Shown: positions 48,972 through 58,215 of the stretch, piece by piece
Numbering within the stretch: position 1 is the stretch's first letter
Layout of the letters: every line of letters begins with the position of its first letter
Source of the DNA: Oricola cellulosilytica
GTDB lineage: Bacteria; Pseudomonadota; Alphaproteobacteria; Rhizobiales; Rhizobiaceae
Length of the DNA stretch: 64,000 nt
Direction of reading: 5' to 3'
Assembly (NCBI RefSeq): GCF_019966575.1
Contig: NZ_JAINFK010000004.1
Location: 325,681 to 389,680, forward strand
The notes under the pieces: model-generated
What the model was told of the DNA's origin: nothing
Database searches by the model: none
Seen by the model: the letters and a program-made list of their open reading frames with translations, nothing else
Translations under genes and position numbers: made by a program

Positions 48972-49770
48972 CCGATTTCCCATTCCAATCGACGACCCCA
49001 GCGATCCCCGCGTCGAGCCCTATCGGGACATACGGGAGCGCGATCTGGTCAAGCGGCACGGCATGTTCATTGCAGAAGGCAGAACCGTTCTGCAGGTTCT
49101 CGTCGCACAGAACCGCTTTCCGGTCCGGTCTGCACTAATTCTGGAAAATCGGCTCTCAGGGGTATGGGGCCTCCTGCAAGAGCTTCCCCTCGAGGTCCCC
49201 GTCTATGTCGCGACGCAACAGGTTATGGATGCGGTTGCCGGCTTTCATATTCACCGCGGCATACTCGCCATTGGCGCAATTCCGACAACCATCAACCCCC
49301 TGCAGACCGTACCTGCTCAATGGCGCACCATTCTCGTGCTCGCGGGGATTTCAAACCACGACAATATGGGCGCTATCTTCCGCAATGCCGCAGCCTTCGG
49401 CGTCGACGGCGTGCTTCTTGATGGCGAATGCTGCGACCCGCTCTACCGCAAGGCACTCCGTGTGTCGGTTGGCGGCGTCCTCAAGGTGCCGTTTCACCAA
49501 TTCTCGAAATTCACAGATATTATTGGCCTTCTGGAAGGAAACCGAATTTCGATCGCGGCTCTCTCCCCCTCCGGAAGCGAGGAAATTGCTCACTGGACTC
49601 CTGAAGAACGCCAGGCGTTGGTCCTCGGATCCGAGGGACACGGGCTGGACCAGCGCTGGCTGGAGAAGCTTCGCACGTTGCGCATTGCGATGGACGATGG
49701 CTTCGACAGCGTGAACGTTGCAACTGCCGGCGCTTTGGCTCTTTATCGCATCAGGTCGCTGCGAACTTGA
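48964..49770 (+). CDS. SpoU/TrmH-type RNA 2'-O-methyltransferase
   Basis: A 268-residue SPOUT methyltransferase. An N-terminal substrate-binding part (FIAEGRTVLQVL) precedes the catalytic domain with GISNHDNMGAIFRNAAAFGVDGVLL, GSEGHGLDQ and SVNVATAGALALYR, covering SpoU motifs 1 to 3. It modifies rRNA or tRNA; the target is not predictable. It is third in the run HugZ-like, PEPM-like, SpoU, all overlapping. It converges with the coiled-coil gene, the stops only one base apart. Confidence 0.9.
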   Translation: MTDRFPIPIDDPSDPRVEPYRDIRERDLVKRHGMFIAEGRTVLQVLVAQNRFPVRSALILENRLSGVWGLLQELPLEVPVYVATQQVMDAVAGFHIHRGILAIGAIPTTINPLQTVPAQWRTILVLAGISNHDNMGAIFRNAAAFGVDGVLLDGECCDPLYRKALRVSVGGVLKVPFHQFSKFTDIIGLLEGNRISIAALSPSGSEEIAHWTPEERQALVLGSEGHGLDQRWLEKLRTLRIAMDDGFDSVNVATAGALALYRIRSLRT

Positions 49771-49771
49771 T

Positions 49772-50998
49772 TTACGCGCTCTGCTGCGTGGCCGCTTTGC
49801 GCTGCAATTCTCTAATGCGCTCGGCAAGACTGACCACGTCTGTTGCCGGAGAGCCATCATCCTTTTCGAGAATGCTTTCGATCGGCGATTTCGGACCCTC
49901 GATACGCGCGGCCATAGCGACAACCTCGGCTGCAAGTTGATGGAGTTTCTCGCGCAGCACGGCATCCCCTGCATCCGGCTGCTTTTCAGACTTTACCCGC
50001 TTCAGTTCAAGGTTAAGGCGATCGCGTTCCTCGCGAAGCGTTGCAATCTCGGAGGCCTGCGCCTCGGCGTCCTTTCGGGCTGCCGCCAGGAAACGCTCAG
50101 GATCGTCATCGCCAATCACAGACATCAGACTATTGATATGCAGCGTCATATCCCCTGCCTCTTTTTCGAGATCCCGCCGCTCGTTTTCGATGGCCTGCAT
50201 TCGCTCTTCCATCTCTCGCAGATCGCCCTCGGCAATCGCCTGCCGCTCTTCGGACCTGCTGAGTTGCTTCTCCCGCCGTTCAACGGTCGCCTCGAGATCG
50301 GATTTCACGTGAATGAACTCTTCGATCCGCTCTTCAAGCGTGGCAACCTTCTTGCGCTCGGCACGGAGCATTTCGGCAGTCGCTTTAGCCTCCGCACGCA
50401 GGGAGCGTACCTGTTGCTGGAATTCTTTCCGCGCCGCCTTCAGTTCGGCAAGATTGGCTGCAAGCCCGTCGATCTTTGCATCCCGTTCGGAAATGTCCTC
50501 CCGCGCATCCGCTATTCGTCCCGACAACAGTTCGATTTCGCTTTGCGCCCGTTCCAACGCAGAGGAACGCATTTCCAGTTCGCTGCGCGTTGATTCCAGC
50601 GCAATCGTTGTTTGCGAAAGTTCGGTGGTTCGTTCGTCAAGACGTTCGGATGTTTCTTCAAGCTCGCTTTCGAGTTTGGCCCCCCGGGCCAGACTGTCGG
50701 CCAGGCTTTGCTCGAGGGCATCGATCTCGCCGGCCTTGTCGGCGACATTCACCATTAAGCGCGCGTTCTTGTCCTGAATCGCGTCGAGACGCATGGTCAG
50801 TCGCCGCTCTGCCATCGCGTGCTCGGCGCGCAGCGCATCCTTTTCGGCGTTGAGTTCGTTGATGGAGAGCGGCAACGCACTCTCGATGCGCTTTCTAGTA
50901 AGAAACACTGCGCGCCGCCAAATGGCTGGCGCGATCATCAGACCAAACAGCGCAGCAGCCAGAAAGCCAAGCGCGAAGATAAGTGCCGTTTCAATCAA
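49772..50998 (-). CDS. Membrane-anchored coiled-coil protein
   Basis: A 408-residue protein. One N-terminal helix (FALGFLAAALFGLMIAPAIW, residues 9-28) anchors it, followed by about 300 residues of almost continuous coiled coil, then a short tail with IRELQRKAATQQ. The arrangement resembles envelope or division scaffold proteins, but no family is recognised. It lies beside the ctrA-chpT-eipA neighbourhood on the same strand as eipA, with 98 bases between. Confidence 0.78.
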   Translation of the reverse strand: MIETALIFALGFLAAALFGLMIAPAIWRRAVFLTRKRIESALPLSINELNAEKDALRAEHAMAERRLTMRLDAIQDKNARLMVNVADKAGEIDALEQSLADSLARGAKLESELEETSERLDERTTELSQTTIALESTRSELEMRSSALERAQSEIELLSGRIADAREDISERDAKIDGLAANLAELKAARKEFQQQVRSLRAEAKATAEMLRAERKKVATLEERIEEFIHVKSDLEATVERREKQLSRSEERQAIAEGDLREMEERMQAIENERRDLEKEAGDMTLHINSLMSVIGDDDPERFLAAARKDAEAQASEIATLREERDRLNLELKRVKSEKQPDAGDAVLREKLHQLAAEVVAMAARIEGPKSPIESILEKDDGSPATDVVSLAERIRELQRKAATQQSA

Positions 50999-51096
50999 GG
51001 CCGATTTCCCGGTGCGTCCATGTTCTTAGCATCTCGCACGGATGCCGCGAACATTCCAGTGCACCGGAAAGGAACGCTGGTCGCAGACCCTGGTTC

Positions 51097-51705
51097 CTAA
51101 AAGGGATTCCACGTTGGCATCGGTGTTACCTTCAGATACCCGATCGACACGCCAAGCCGAGCGCCCACCCCGGTGCGCACGGGCACCAGCAGCACGTTGC
51201 CGCGCCGCAAAACGTTGAACCCGAGACCGGCAACGATATAGGCCGAGCCCGCAACGCCGCCATAGCGCCCATGCAATGACCCCACGCTTTCGAGATTGTA
51301 GACCAGCATCATCGTTCGCGCTCCGTCGGCGCCAAAGTCCCAACCGACGGACGGTCCCTGCCAGAAAACCGTGTGGTCGCCAGCGTTCTTCGTATACAGC
51401 ATGCCTTCGCCGTAAGTCAGGCCGCCAACAAACGCGCCGCTGCCTTCCTGGCCGAGCACATAGCCGTTAGGCAGGCCGTACTCGGCGAATATTTTTTCGA
51501 CAACGGAGGCCAGGCCCCCCGATGTCGCTCCGAAGAAATTGTGGCCGGCGTCGATTATTTCCTGCACGTTGTAAGCTTCGCTGGCCTGGGCGCGGGCCTT
51601 CATGGGCGTCGCCGCTGCGATCAGGAAGACCAGAAAAGTCACCACCGCAAACGTAATTTTAGGGACAGGGACGGCACACGCCGCCGAATTGTGAGGTCTG
51701 GTCAT
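51097..51705 (-). CDS. eipA: DUF1134 protein, EipA-like envelope integrity protein
   Basis: A 202-residue exported protein. The signal is VTFLVFLIAAATPMKARA, followed by a small beta barrel with EKIFAEYGLPNGYVLGQEGSGA and the conserved Trp-Gln-Gly segment VFWQGPSVGWDFGADGAR. DUF1134 is EipA in Brucella, a periplasmic protein needed for envelope integrity and controlled by CtrA (family knowledge). GGAAGGAACC precedes the ATG. It is divergent from chpT, and the 274-base gap contains two TTAA half-sites (51842, 51929). Confidence 0.9.
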   Translation of the reverse strand: MTRPHNSAACAVPVPKITFAVVTFLVFLIAAATPMKARAQASEAYNVQEIIDAGHNFFGATSGGLASVVEKIFAEYGLPNGYVLGQEGSGAFVGGLTYGEGMLYTKNAGDHTVFWQGPSVGWDFGADGARTMMLVYNLESVGSLHGRYGGVAGSAYIVAGLGFNVLRRGNVLLVPVRTGVGARLGVSIGYLKVTPMPTWNPF

Positions 51706-51979
51706 GACGGTTCCTTCCCGCTCTCCAATCAGCGCATTTGCGTAACACCGTCTTCGCTTGCGGCCATCATCCTGTCCTGCCACGTCCATTTCGGATTCTC
51801 TGGCAAGTCTGAAGCATTACGCGCATCGAGTTTACGCACTGTTAAGGCGCCAGTTGGGAAAAGCCGGCGGTCTGTCCACCGCCTCTCGCGTAGCCTCCTT
51901 GTTCCCGCTGAAACGGCAATGCTATTCGTTAAGCGCAAATCTATCGAGTCCCGCTCTGCGGGAAACCGGAGCCCGAAAC

Positions 51980-52621
51980 ATGACCTCGATCTTTAACCTA
52001 TCTCCGACGGACCTCGCGTCACTTCTGTGCAGCCGTGTGTGCCATGACATTATTTCCCCCGTCGGAGCGATCAACAACGGGCTCGAGCTTCTGGACGAAG
52101 GCGGCGCCGACGAGGCAGCCATGGATCTGATACGTACCAGCGCGCGCAATGCATCGGCGCGGTTGCAGTTTGCGCGCATTGCCTTCGGCGCGGCAGGCTC
52201 CGCAGGCGTTCAGATCGACACCGGCGACGCAGAAACGGTCGCCAGGGAATACATCCGCGGCGAGAAGCCGGAACTTAGCTGGTCAGGCGAGCGGGCCTAC
52301 TTGCCGAAGAACAAAGTGAAGCTCTTGCTGAATCTGATCTTGGTTGCGAACGGATCCATACCGCGCGGCGGTACCCTCGACGTCGCCTTGAAAGACCCGA
52401 ACGGAACGCCGTCATTCACGGTGAGCGTAACCGGTAAGATGCTGCGGGTGCCGCCGAAGTTTCAGGAATTGTACGATGGAGCAATCTCCGGATCGGTGGC
52501 GGAGGAGCCGATCGATGCGCACGGTGTCCAGCATTACTATACGCTGCTTCTAGCCAAAGAATCCGGAATGAAACTCGACATCGCCTCAGACGACGAAAAG
52601 ATCGTTTTTACCGCCTCGTGA
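51980..52621 (+). CDS. chpT: Histidine phosphotransferase ChpT
   Basis: A 213-residue dimeric phosphotransferase that passes phosphate from CckA to CtrA and CpdR. The phospho-acceptor His is in SRVCHDIISPVGAINNGLELL, at residue 22. The C-terminal half is a degenerate HATPase-like domain (KVKLLLNLILVANGSIP) that lacks ATP-binding boxes, as expected. ATG 51980 follows CCGGAGCC. ctrA itself is 1.3 kb away, so two members of the same phosphorelay are neighbours here. Confidence 0.92.
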   Translation: MTSIFNLSPTDLASLLCSRVCHDIISPVGAINNGLELLDEGGADEAAMDLIRTSARNASARLQFARIAFGAAGSAGVQIDTGDAETVAREYIRGEKPELSWSGERAYLPKNKVKLLLNLILVANGSIPRGGTLDVALKDPNGTPSFTVSVTGKMLRVPPKFQELYDGAISGSVAEEPIDAHGVQHYYTLLLAKESGMKLDIASDDEKIVFTAS

Positions 52622-52771
52622 GTGCTGATGCTTGTTTGGTTAACGAAAGGAGACTGCATTCGTTCAAATCGAGCACACCTGTTTTCGTCTTCTTTCAACG
52701 ACTGGGGGTATTGTTAGTAGCGTTACTGAGGACGTCCGGGACGAGGACAAGCCTGGAAGAAGGGTATCGAA

Positions 52772-53140
52772 ATGACACGGTGCATGATTGTCGACGGTTC
52801 GAGCGTCGTCCGCAAGGTTGCGAAGCGCATCCTCACGGCGCCATTGGAGCACGTTTATGAGGCGGAAACCGGCGTTGCGGCTCTTGCAGCGATCCGCGGC
52901 GAGGGCCCCGATCTCGTCATCGTCGACAGCCAGTTGCCGGACATGGATGTGGTCGAATTTGTCACGAAGCTTCGGGCCACCAGCCAAATCAAGCAGCCGG
53001 TGATTCTCGTCATGATGACCGAGTTGGACCTGGTGGTGATGATGAAGGCGAAACGTGCCGGGGCGAATGACTACCTGTTGAAGCCGTTTGATCGCGAACA
53101 ACTCATCCAGCGGGTTCAGGAATTCGGCGAAGCCGCCTGA
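52772..53140 (+). CDS. Single-domain response regulator near chpT/ctrA
   Basis: A 122-residue receiver domain with no output domain. The likely phospho-acceptor is D52 in VIVDSQLPDMD, the switch Thr lies in LVMMTELD and the conserved Lys in YLLKPFD. The usual acidic pair at the start is reduced to D8-G9 (MIVDGSS), which may weaken Mg binding or phosphorylation. It could be a CpdR/DivK-type partner of ChpT, but it does not match those closely. A TTAA at 52640 lies upstream, and a strong terminator follows. Confidence 0.85.
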   Translation: MTRCMIVDGSSVVRKVAKRILTAPLEHVYEAETGVAALAAIRGEGPDLVIVDSQLPDMDVVEFVTKLRATSQIKQPVILVMMTELDLVVMMKAKRAGANDYLLKPFDREQLIQRVQEFGEAA

Positions 53141-53156
53141 CCTTCCTCGTCGCCAA

Positions 53157-53190
53157 AGAAAAACCGGACTTCGTCGCGAAGTCCGGTTTT
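53157..53190. terminator. Bidirectional intrinsic terminator
   Basis: AAACCGGACTTCG (53161-53173) pairs with CGAAGTCCGGTTT (53177-53189) around a 3-base loop, with AAAGAAAAA on the left and TTTT on the right. It lies between the response regulator (plus) and ctrA (minus) and can serve both. Confidence 0.9.
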
Positions 53191-53223
53191 GAGTGCTTTT
53201 CGCTAGGGCAGCGTTTGCTGATA

Positions 53224-53925
53224 TCAGGCGCTTTCGGCCATTGAGACTTGGTCCGGCTCGCGCAGCACGTATCCGCGCCCCCAGACGGTCTCGATGTAAT
53301 TGACGCCGCCCGATGCCGCGTCGAGCTTCTTGCGCAGCTTGCAGATGAAGACGTCGATGATCTTCAACTCCGGTTCGTCCATGCCGCCATACAGGTGGTT
53401 CAGGAACATCTCCTTGGTGAGCGTTGTTCCCTTGCGCAGCGAGAGGAGTTCGAGCATCTGGTATTCCTTGCCCGTCAGATGAACCCGCTGGCCACCCACC
53501 TCTACCGTCTTTGCGTCAAGATTGACGACGAGATCGCCGGTCGTGATCACGGACTGTGCGTGCCCCTTGGAGCGTCGGACAATCGCATGAATCCTGGCGA
53601 CCAGTTCGTCCTTATGGAACGGTTTGGTCATGTAATCGTCTGCGCCGAAGCCAAGCCCGCGGACCTTGTCCTCAATCCCGGCCATTCCCGAAAGAATGAG
53701 GATCGGCGTTTTGATCTTCGACAACCGCAGGGTACGCAGAACCTCGTAGCCGGACATATCCGGAAGATTCAGGTCAAGCAGGATGATGTCATAGTCATAG
53801 AGTTTGCCGAGATCGACACCCTCTTCGCCGAGATCTGTCGAATAGACGTTGAAACTCTCCGACTTCAACATAAGCTCGATGCTCTGGGCGATCGCGCTGT
53901 CATCCTCGATGAGCAAAACTCGCAT
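53224..53925 (-). CDS. ctrA: Cell-cycle master response regulator CtrA
   Basis: A 233-residue OmpR-type regulator. D51 in [11 protein letters not shown] is the phospho-acceptor, the acidic pair is E7-D8-D9 and Lys is in [10 protein letters not shown]. The DNA-binding domain has [34 protein letters not shown] and the C-terminal [10 protein letters not shown], the CtrA recognition region. It ends MAESA. CtrA binds TTAA-N7-TTAA and controls division, replication and motility genes. Its own upstream region (53926-54338) is rich in TTAA. Confidence 0.97.
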   Translation of the reverse strand: MRVLLIEDDSAIAQSIELMLKSESFNVYSTDLGEEGVDLGKLYDYDIILLDLNLPDMSGYEVLRTLRLSKIKTPILILSGMAGIEDKVRGLGFGADDYMTKPFHKDELVARIHAIVRRSKGHAQSVITTGDLVVNLDAKTVEVGGQRVHLTGKEYQMLELLSLRKGTTLTKEMFLNHLYGGMDEPELKIIDVFICKLRKKLDAASGGVNYIETVWGRGYVLREPDQVSMAESA

Positions 53926-54338
53926 TTCTTTCCCCTTCTTCCGCGCAGCTTTTCCGTCAGGGCCGGTCCTGCGACAGAATCAAATTTGCCCGCTTGTAAG
54001 CTGACATGGAATGGTTAACAAAAAATATTCCGGTTCATCAAGGCTTCATTCCTCGTTAATCCATTCCTTTAAATGGCTGAAATCACAAGACATTCAAAAA
54101 TTGATCAAATGAAGATTTGCATCAAGAGTTCGATGTAAGTGATTCATTGGATTCACCAATTTCACGCCCCGGCAGACGCTTCAGGTTTACCCCGCCTTAA
54201 AGGTTACGGCCTATCATTAACGCAGGACGTAAACGAAGTGTTACCAAGCCGGGCTTTAACCGCGGCGCGGGAACCAATCGTTAAGGCGAACCCTGTGTAT
54301 TGCGATGTTACGACGTGTTGGTGTTTGGAGTTTTGAGT
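53926..54338. promoter_or_regulatory. Divergent ctrA / fliJ-like regulatory region, rich in TTAA half-sites
   Basis: In 413 bases I count seven TTAA tetrads, starting at 54015, 54056, 54069, 54197, 54217, 54256 and 54281, which is many for GC-rich DNA. Two are 9 bases apart (54056 and 54069). The region is also visibly more AT-rich. Auto-regulation of ctrA and control of the fliJ-like gene by CtrA are likely (inference). No gene is evident within it. Confidence 0.6.
54186..54200. promoter_or_regulatory. Candidate CtrA box
   Basis: TTTA-N7-TTAA at 54186-54200 differs by one base from the full CtrA site TTAA-N7-TTAA. It lies 139 bases before the fliJ-like ATG and 261 bases from the ctrA start. 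Confidence 0.5.
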
Positions 54339-54725
54339 ATGAAACCACGGGACAATATGATCCGGCTTCGCCAGTTCAAGGTGGCGGAAAAACACCGTCA
54401 GGTCATGCAACTCGAGACCATGATCGCGGAATTCGATCGAATGGCGAGCGAGCTTGACGCCCAGATCACGACGGAAGAAAAGAAGGCGGGCATCAGCGAC
54501 ACGAGCCACTTCGCTTATCCGACCTTCGCCAAGGCCGCGCGGACCCGCCGAGATAATTTGGAAGTCTCGATACGTGATCTGAAGCAGCAAAAGGACAGCG
54601 CCGAAACAGAACTGCTCGAGGCTGAAAGCGAGCTGCAGAAAGCAGAACGACTTGAAGTCCGCGAAGCGCGCGGAGCCGAGATCCAGAACGCGCCCGCTCC
54701 CCATGGCAAGGCGATGATCGGCTGA
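54339..54725 (+). CDS. fliJ: FliJ-like flagellar export chaperone
   Basis: A 128-residue helical hairpin protein (MKPRDNMIRLRQFKVAEKHRQ, then ETMIAEFDRMASELDAQI and an arm with LKQQKDSAETELLEAESELQ). This is the size and shape of FliJ, which escorts flagellar export substrates and activates the FliI ATPase. Rhizobial homologues next to ctrA are annotated this way. GGAGTTTTGAGT precedes the ATG. The pqiA-like gene starts 48 bases downstream. Confidence 0.8.
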   Translation: MKPRDNMIRLRQFKVAEKHRQVMQLETMIAEFDRMASELDAQITTEEKKAGISDTSHFAYPTFAKAARTRRDNLEVSIRDLKQQKDSAETELLEAESELQKAERLEVREARGAEIQNAPAPHGKAMIG

Positions 54726-54773
54726 CGCAACTTCGCTTGCCGTGATCTGCCAACCCCACCTAAGGTGCGCATC

Positions 54774-55211
54774 ATGCGCACTCTCCCAGCGATTCTCCTG
54801 GCTCTCGCCGCGTTCGCGCTGGCGCTTGGCGTCAGCCAGCCGCTCTTACGGTTCGAGCATCTCGTTTTCTTCTCACGCACGCCCTCGCTGGCCGAGATAA
54901 TAAGACAGCTCTGGATCGCCGGCGACGCACTGCTGGCGGTAATTGTCGCGCTTTTCTCGGTTGCCTTTCCGGCGGGGAAAATTCTCGCCGCGCAAGCCTT
55001 GTTGGCGGCCAGCGACAGGGCCAGGAGCAAACACATTCGGCGCGCACTGACAATCGTCTCCAAATGGTCAATGACGGATGTTCTTTTGGTCGCCCTTCTG
55101 ATCTTCGCTGCGAAGACGTCGGGCTTGGCAGATGCATTCACCCAACCCGGCCTGTGGTTTTACGGCCTGTCCGCTGCGGCCGCAGCTGCGGCGACGGCAT
55201 TATTGCGATGA
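54774..55211 (+). CDS. Paraquat-inducible protein A-like membrane protein
   Basis: About 145 residues with four hydrophobic segments (ILLALAAFALALGV, LLAVIVALFSVAFPAG, DVLLVALLIFAAKTSG, GLSAAAAAAATAL). KWSMTDVLLVALLIF is the conserved PqiA core. It corresponds to one PqiA half without the Cys-rich zinc ribbon. PqiA forms intermembrane lipid transport systems with MCE proteins, but no MCE gene is nearby. The ATG at 54774 has AAGG 8 bases upstream, better than the GTG at 54765. Confidence 0.82.
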   Translation: MRTLPAILLALAAFALALGVSQPLLRFEHLVFFSRTPSLAEIIRQLWIAGDALLAVIVALFSVAFPAGKILAAQALLAASDRARSKHIRRALTIVSKWSMTDVLLVALLIFAAKTSGLADAFTQPGLWFYGLSAAAAAAATALLR

Positions 55212-55234
55212 AAGTACCGGAAATGCGAAACTGA

Positions 55235-55510
55235 TTAGTGGCGGTACTGCTGAATCCTCGTCGTGCGAAGACCCGCAAGTCCATGCTCGTCGATCGAAGC
55301 CTGCCACGAGAGGTATTCTTCGACGGTCAGCGTGTAGCGCTGACAGGCTTCTTCGAGACTGAGCAGTCCGCCCCGCACTGCTGCGACAACTTCGGCCTTC
55401 CGCCGGATCACCCAGCGTCTTGTCGACGCCGGCGGAAGATCATTTATCGTCAAGGGGCTACCATCGGGCCCGATTACATATTTGACGCGTGGTCGAATCT
55501 GCTCGGTCAT
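55235..55510 (-). CDS. sciP: CtrA inhibitor SciP (DUF1153)
   Basis: A 91-residue DUF1153 protein. It has the conserved N-terminus YVIGPDGSPLTINDLPP and the helix-turn-helix RRKAEVVAAVRGGLLSLEEA, then YLSWQASIDEHGLAGLR. In Caulobacter, SciP binds CtrA at promoters and blocks activation after replication starts. The ATG at 55510 gives the family length; the frame is open 13 codons further up. It converges with the pqiA-like gene and completes a cluster with chpT and ctrA. Confidence 0.95.
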   Translation of the reverse strand: MTEQIRPRVKYVIGPDGSPLTINDLPPASTRRWVIRRKAEVVAAVRGGLLSLEEACQRYTLTVEEYLSWQASIDEHGLAGLRTTRIQQYRH

Positions 55511-55714
55511 TGTACTCACTACATAATCAAGACCAGTCACTATCGTCACACTAGGGAGACAGCTTTAAAAAACACCTAAGGGGCGAGTAGGCATTTGGTA
55601 ACGGCTCCTCCAAGGCGTTCGGCGCCTCGTATGAACCGTCGTGTTTCCGGCAAACCCTCTGGAACAACAGGCGGGAACTGGCTATATGGCGCCCTTGCAA
55701 CCGAAGTTGTGGCC

Positions 55715-56899
55715 ATGAATTCGCTCGACATAGACAAAGCACCAGAAGATACGCGCGTCATCGTGGCGATGTCCGGCGGGGTCGACTCATCTGTAGTTGC
55801 GGGCCTGCTCCATGGCGATGGCTACGATGTCATCGGCATCACCCTGCAGCTTTACGACCACGGTGAAGCCGTCCGCAAGACCGGATCGTGCTGCGCGGGT
55901 CAGGATATCGACGACGCCCGGCGCGTCTGCGAGACGCTCGGCATTCCGCATTATGTGCTCGACTACGAAAGCCGGTTTCGCGAAGCCGTCATCGAGAACT
56001 TCGCCGAATCCTATCTCGCCGGCGAAACACCCATCCCCTGCGTCTCATGCAACCAGACCGTGAAGTTTGCGGATCTCCTGAAAACAGCCCGCGATCTCGA
56101 CGCCGACGTACTGGCAACCGGCCATTACATACGCTCCCGAAGCGACGGAGGGCATCGCGCCCTTTATCGCCCGGCCGACGCCCATCGCGACCAGAGTTAC
56201 TTCCTGTTCGCAACGACTCAGGAACAGGTCGATTTCCTCCGTTTTCCGCTCGGAGATCTGACCAAGGACGAAACGCGCGCGCTTGCCGATGAGATGGACC
56301 TTGTCGTCGCCGGCAAGCCCGATAGCCAGGATATTTGTTTTGTTCCACAGGGCAGTTATGCCGACGTCATCACCAGACTGCGTCCGAACGCGGCGCTCGC
56401 CGGCGACATCGTGCATCTAGATGGCCGCGTGTTGGGCCATCACGATGGTATTATCCATTATACGATCGGCCAGCGAAAGGGTCTTGGCGTGGCAACAGGC
56501 AATCCGCTTTACGTGGTGAAGCTCGATGCGCGACGTCGCCGCGTGATCGTAGGACCGCGCGAGGCGCTCGAGACGCGCCTCTTGCATCTGCGGGACATGA
56601 ACTGGCTTGGCGCGACCCCGATGGCTTCGATAGAACAGAATGGCATCGAGGTGATGGCCCGTGTTCGCTCAACCGCGCAACCCGTCAAGGCTCGCCTTTT
56701 CGCCGGAAACGGCAGCGTCCAAGTCGAATTGATAGTCGGCGAAACGGGTGTAGCGCCGGGTCAGGCTTGTGTTCTTTATGACGGTGACGGTGCCGGCGCA
56801 CGCGTTTTAGGCGGCGGGTTCATAGACCGCACTGAACGTGCGCTGGAAACCCAGCACATGCTCGAACGCCTGGAACGGGAAACCGCTCTGGCCGGGTGA
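55715..56899 (+). CDS. mnmA: tRNA-specific 2-thiouridylase MnmA
   Basis: The enzyme thiolates U34 of Lys, Glu and Gln tRNAs. The 394-residue protein has the ATP-loop [16 protein letters not shown] and the active-site Cys in [22 protein letters not shown] has the persulfide-carrying Cys, and the [12 protein letters not shown] adenylation-beta-barrel region follows. The ATG at 55715 begins the family sequence; the frame is open 40 codons further. It converges with the DegT gene at 11 bases. Confidence 0.96.
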   Translation: MNSLDIDKAPEDTRVIVAMSGGVDSSVVAGLLHGDGYDVIGITLQLYDHGEAVRKTGSCCAGQDIDDARRVCETLGIPHYVLDYESRFREAVIENFAESYLAGETPIPCVSCNQTVKFADLLKTARDLDADVLATGHYIRSRSDGGHRALYRPADAHRDQSYFLFATTQEQVDFLRFPLGDLTKDETRALADEMDLVVAGKPDSQDICFVPQGSYADVITRLRPNAALAGDIVHLDGRVLGHHDGIIHYTIGQRKGLGVATGNPLYVVKLDARRRRVIVGPREALETRLLHLRDMNWLGATPMASIEQNGIEVMARVRSTAQPVKARLFAGNGSVQVELIVGETGVAPGQACVLYDGDGAGARVLGGGFIDRTERALETQHMLERLERETALAG

Positions 56900-56910
56900 G
56901 ACCGCCGGGG

Positions 56911-58056
56911 CTACTCCGCCGCCGCCAGACGGGTCGGGCTCGCCAGCACGAAATCGCGGACCTCTCCGATTACACGATCCTGATCGTCCGGTGTAAGATA
57001 TGGATGCATCGGCAGACAGAGGATCTGCCCGGGTTTCGAATCGGTCACCGGTAATCCTCCCGGAGCGACCGGATAGCGGACATACGCCTTCTGTTGGTGC
57101 AGCGGCTTTACGTAGTAGATGACCGAAGGAATCCCCTGCGATTTGAGGTGCGCCTGCAGGTCATCGCGCTCCGGTAGCTCGATCGCATATTGCGCCCAAG
57201 CCGAACGCGTTCCGTCGGGGTTAGAAGCCGCGACGACCAGATCCCCCAGACCTTCGTGATACCGCGCCGCCACCCGCTGGCGGGCGATCATCTCGTCTTC
57301 CAGAATTGCAAGCTTTTCTATGAGTACTGCCGCTTGGATCGTGTCCAGCCGCGACGTCAGGCCGATGCGGACGTTGTCGTACTGGCTCGCTCCCTTGCCG
57401 TGGAAAGCGACCGACCGCATGATGTCGGCGAGATCGCCATCATTGGTCATCACAGCACCGCCATCGCCGTAACAACCGAGCGGTTTGGCCGGGTAAAAGC
57501 TTGTCGAAGCGACATCGCCGAAACTGCCGCAACGCGCGCCATTCGCCGCGCCGCCGATCGATTGTGCGGCGTCGGAGATCACGAACAGTTCGTGCTTTGC
57601 GGCAATGCGGGAAATCGTGTCGTAATTCGCCGCGAGCCCGAACAGATCAACCGGGATAATTGCCTTTGGGCGCAGTCGCCCTTCATCCTCGACCATCCGG
57701 ATGGCGGCCTCAAGCGAGACCACGTCCATGTTGTAGGTTTCCTGCTCGATATCGACGAATACCGGCTCGGCACCGGCAAGTGCGACCACTTCGGCCGTTG
57801 ACGCGAAAGTGAAGCTCGGCACGAATACTGCATCGCCCGCGCCGACGCCCTTGGCCATGAGGGGAATCAGAAGGGCATCGGTGCCGCTTGCGCAGCCGAT
57901 GACGTGCTCGACCCCGACATAGTCGGCAAGTTGCCGCTCGAAGGCGGCGACTTGGGGTCCAAGAATGAATGCGCCGCTCGAAACGACGTTGTCGATCGCG
58001 GACCTGATTTTGTCCTCAATGCGGGCGCGCTGGGCGCCGAGATCGATAAATTGCAT
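56911..58056 (-). CDS. DegT/DnrJ/EryC1/StrS aminotransferase
   Basis: A 381-residue PLP-dependent sugar aminotransferase. The PLP Lys lies in SFYPAKPLGCYGDGGAV, with DAAQSIGG and ASGTDALLIPLMAKGV as other signatures. The start MQFIDLGAQRARIEDKI is typical of WlbE/WbpE-like enzymes that aminate 3-keto-nucleotide sugars. The Gfo/Idh dehydrogenase upstream by 159 bases supplies such a keto-sugar in known pathways, so the pair probably makes a 3-amino sugar for the cell surface (inference). Confidence 0.9.
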   Translation of the reverse strand: MQFIDLGAQRARIEDKIRSAIDNVVSSGAFILGPQVAAFERQLADYVGVEHVIGCASGTDALLIPLMAKGVGAGDAVFVPSFTFASTAEVVALAGAEPVFVDIEQETYNMDVVSLEAAIRMVEDEGRLRPKAIIPVDLFGLAANYDTISRIAAKHELFVISDAAQSIGGAANGARCGSFGDVASTSFYPAKPLGCYGDGGAVMTNDGDLADIMRSVAFHGKGASQYDNVRIGLTSRLDTIQAAVLIEKLAILEDEMIARQRVAARYHEGLGDLVVAASNPDGTRSAWAQYAIELPERDDLQAHLKSQGIPSVIYYVKPLHQQKAYVRYPVAPGGLPVTDSKPGQILCLPMHPYLTPDDQDRVIGEVRDFVLASPTRLAAAE

Positions 58057-58215
58057 GATTACCCCGGAATGAGCGTGCGGGCGCAATCCCGCGACGCAAG
58101 TGTCCTCTCGCCCTAAACGCCCGATACCCTGATCCCCCCACCAGGTAAAGCTGCGCGTCATCAAACCCGTCACAGCAGTGTAACGCGCGGTGATCGCGTC
58201 TGACAAACCGATTTC

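Noticed and set aside
49718-50593. A 291-codon plus-strand frame opposite the coiled-coil gene
   Set aside because: Its Phe/Leu/Arg-rich text is the reverse image of Glu/Lys-rich coiled-coil codons, and no signal or family was seen.
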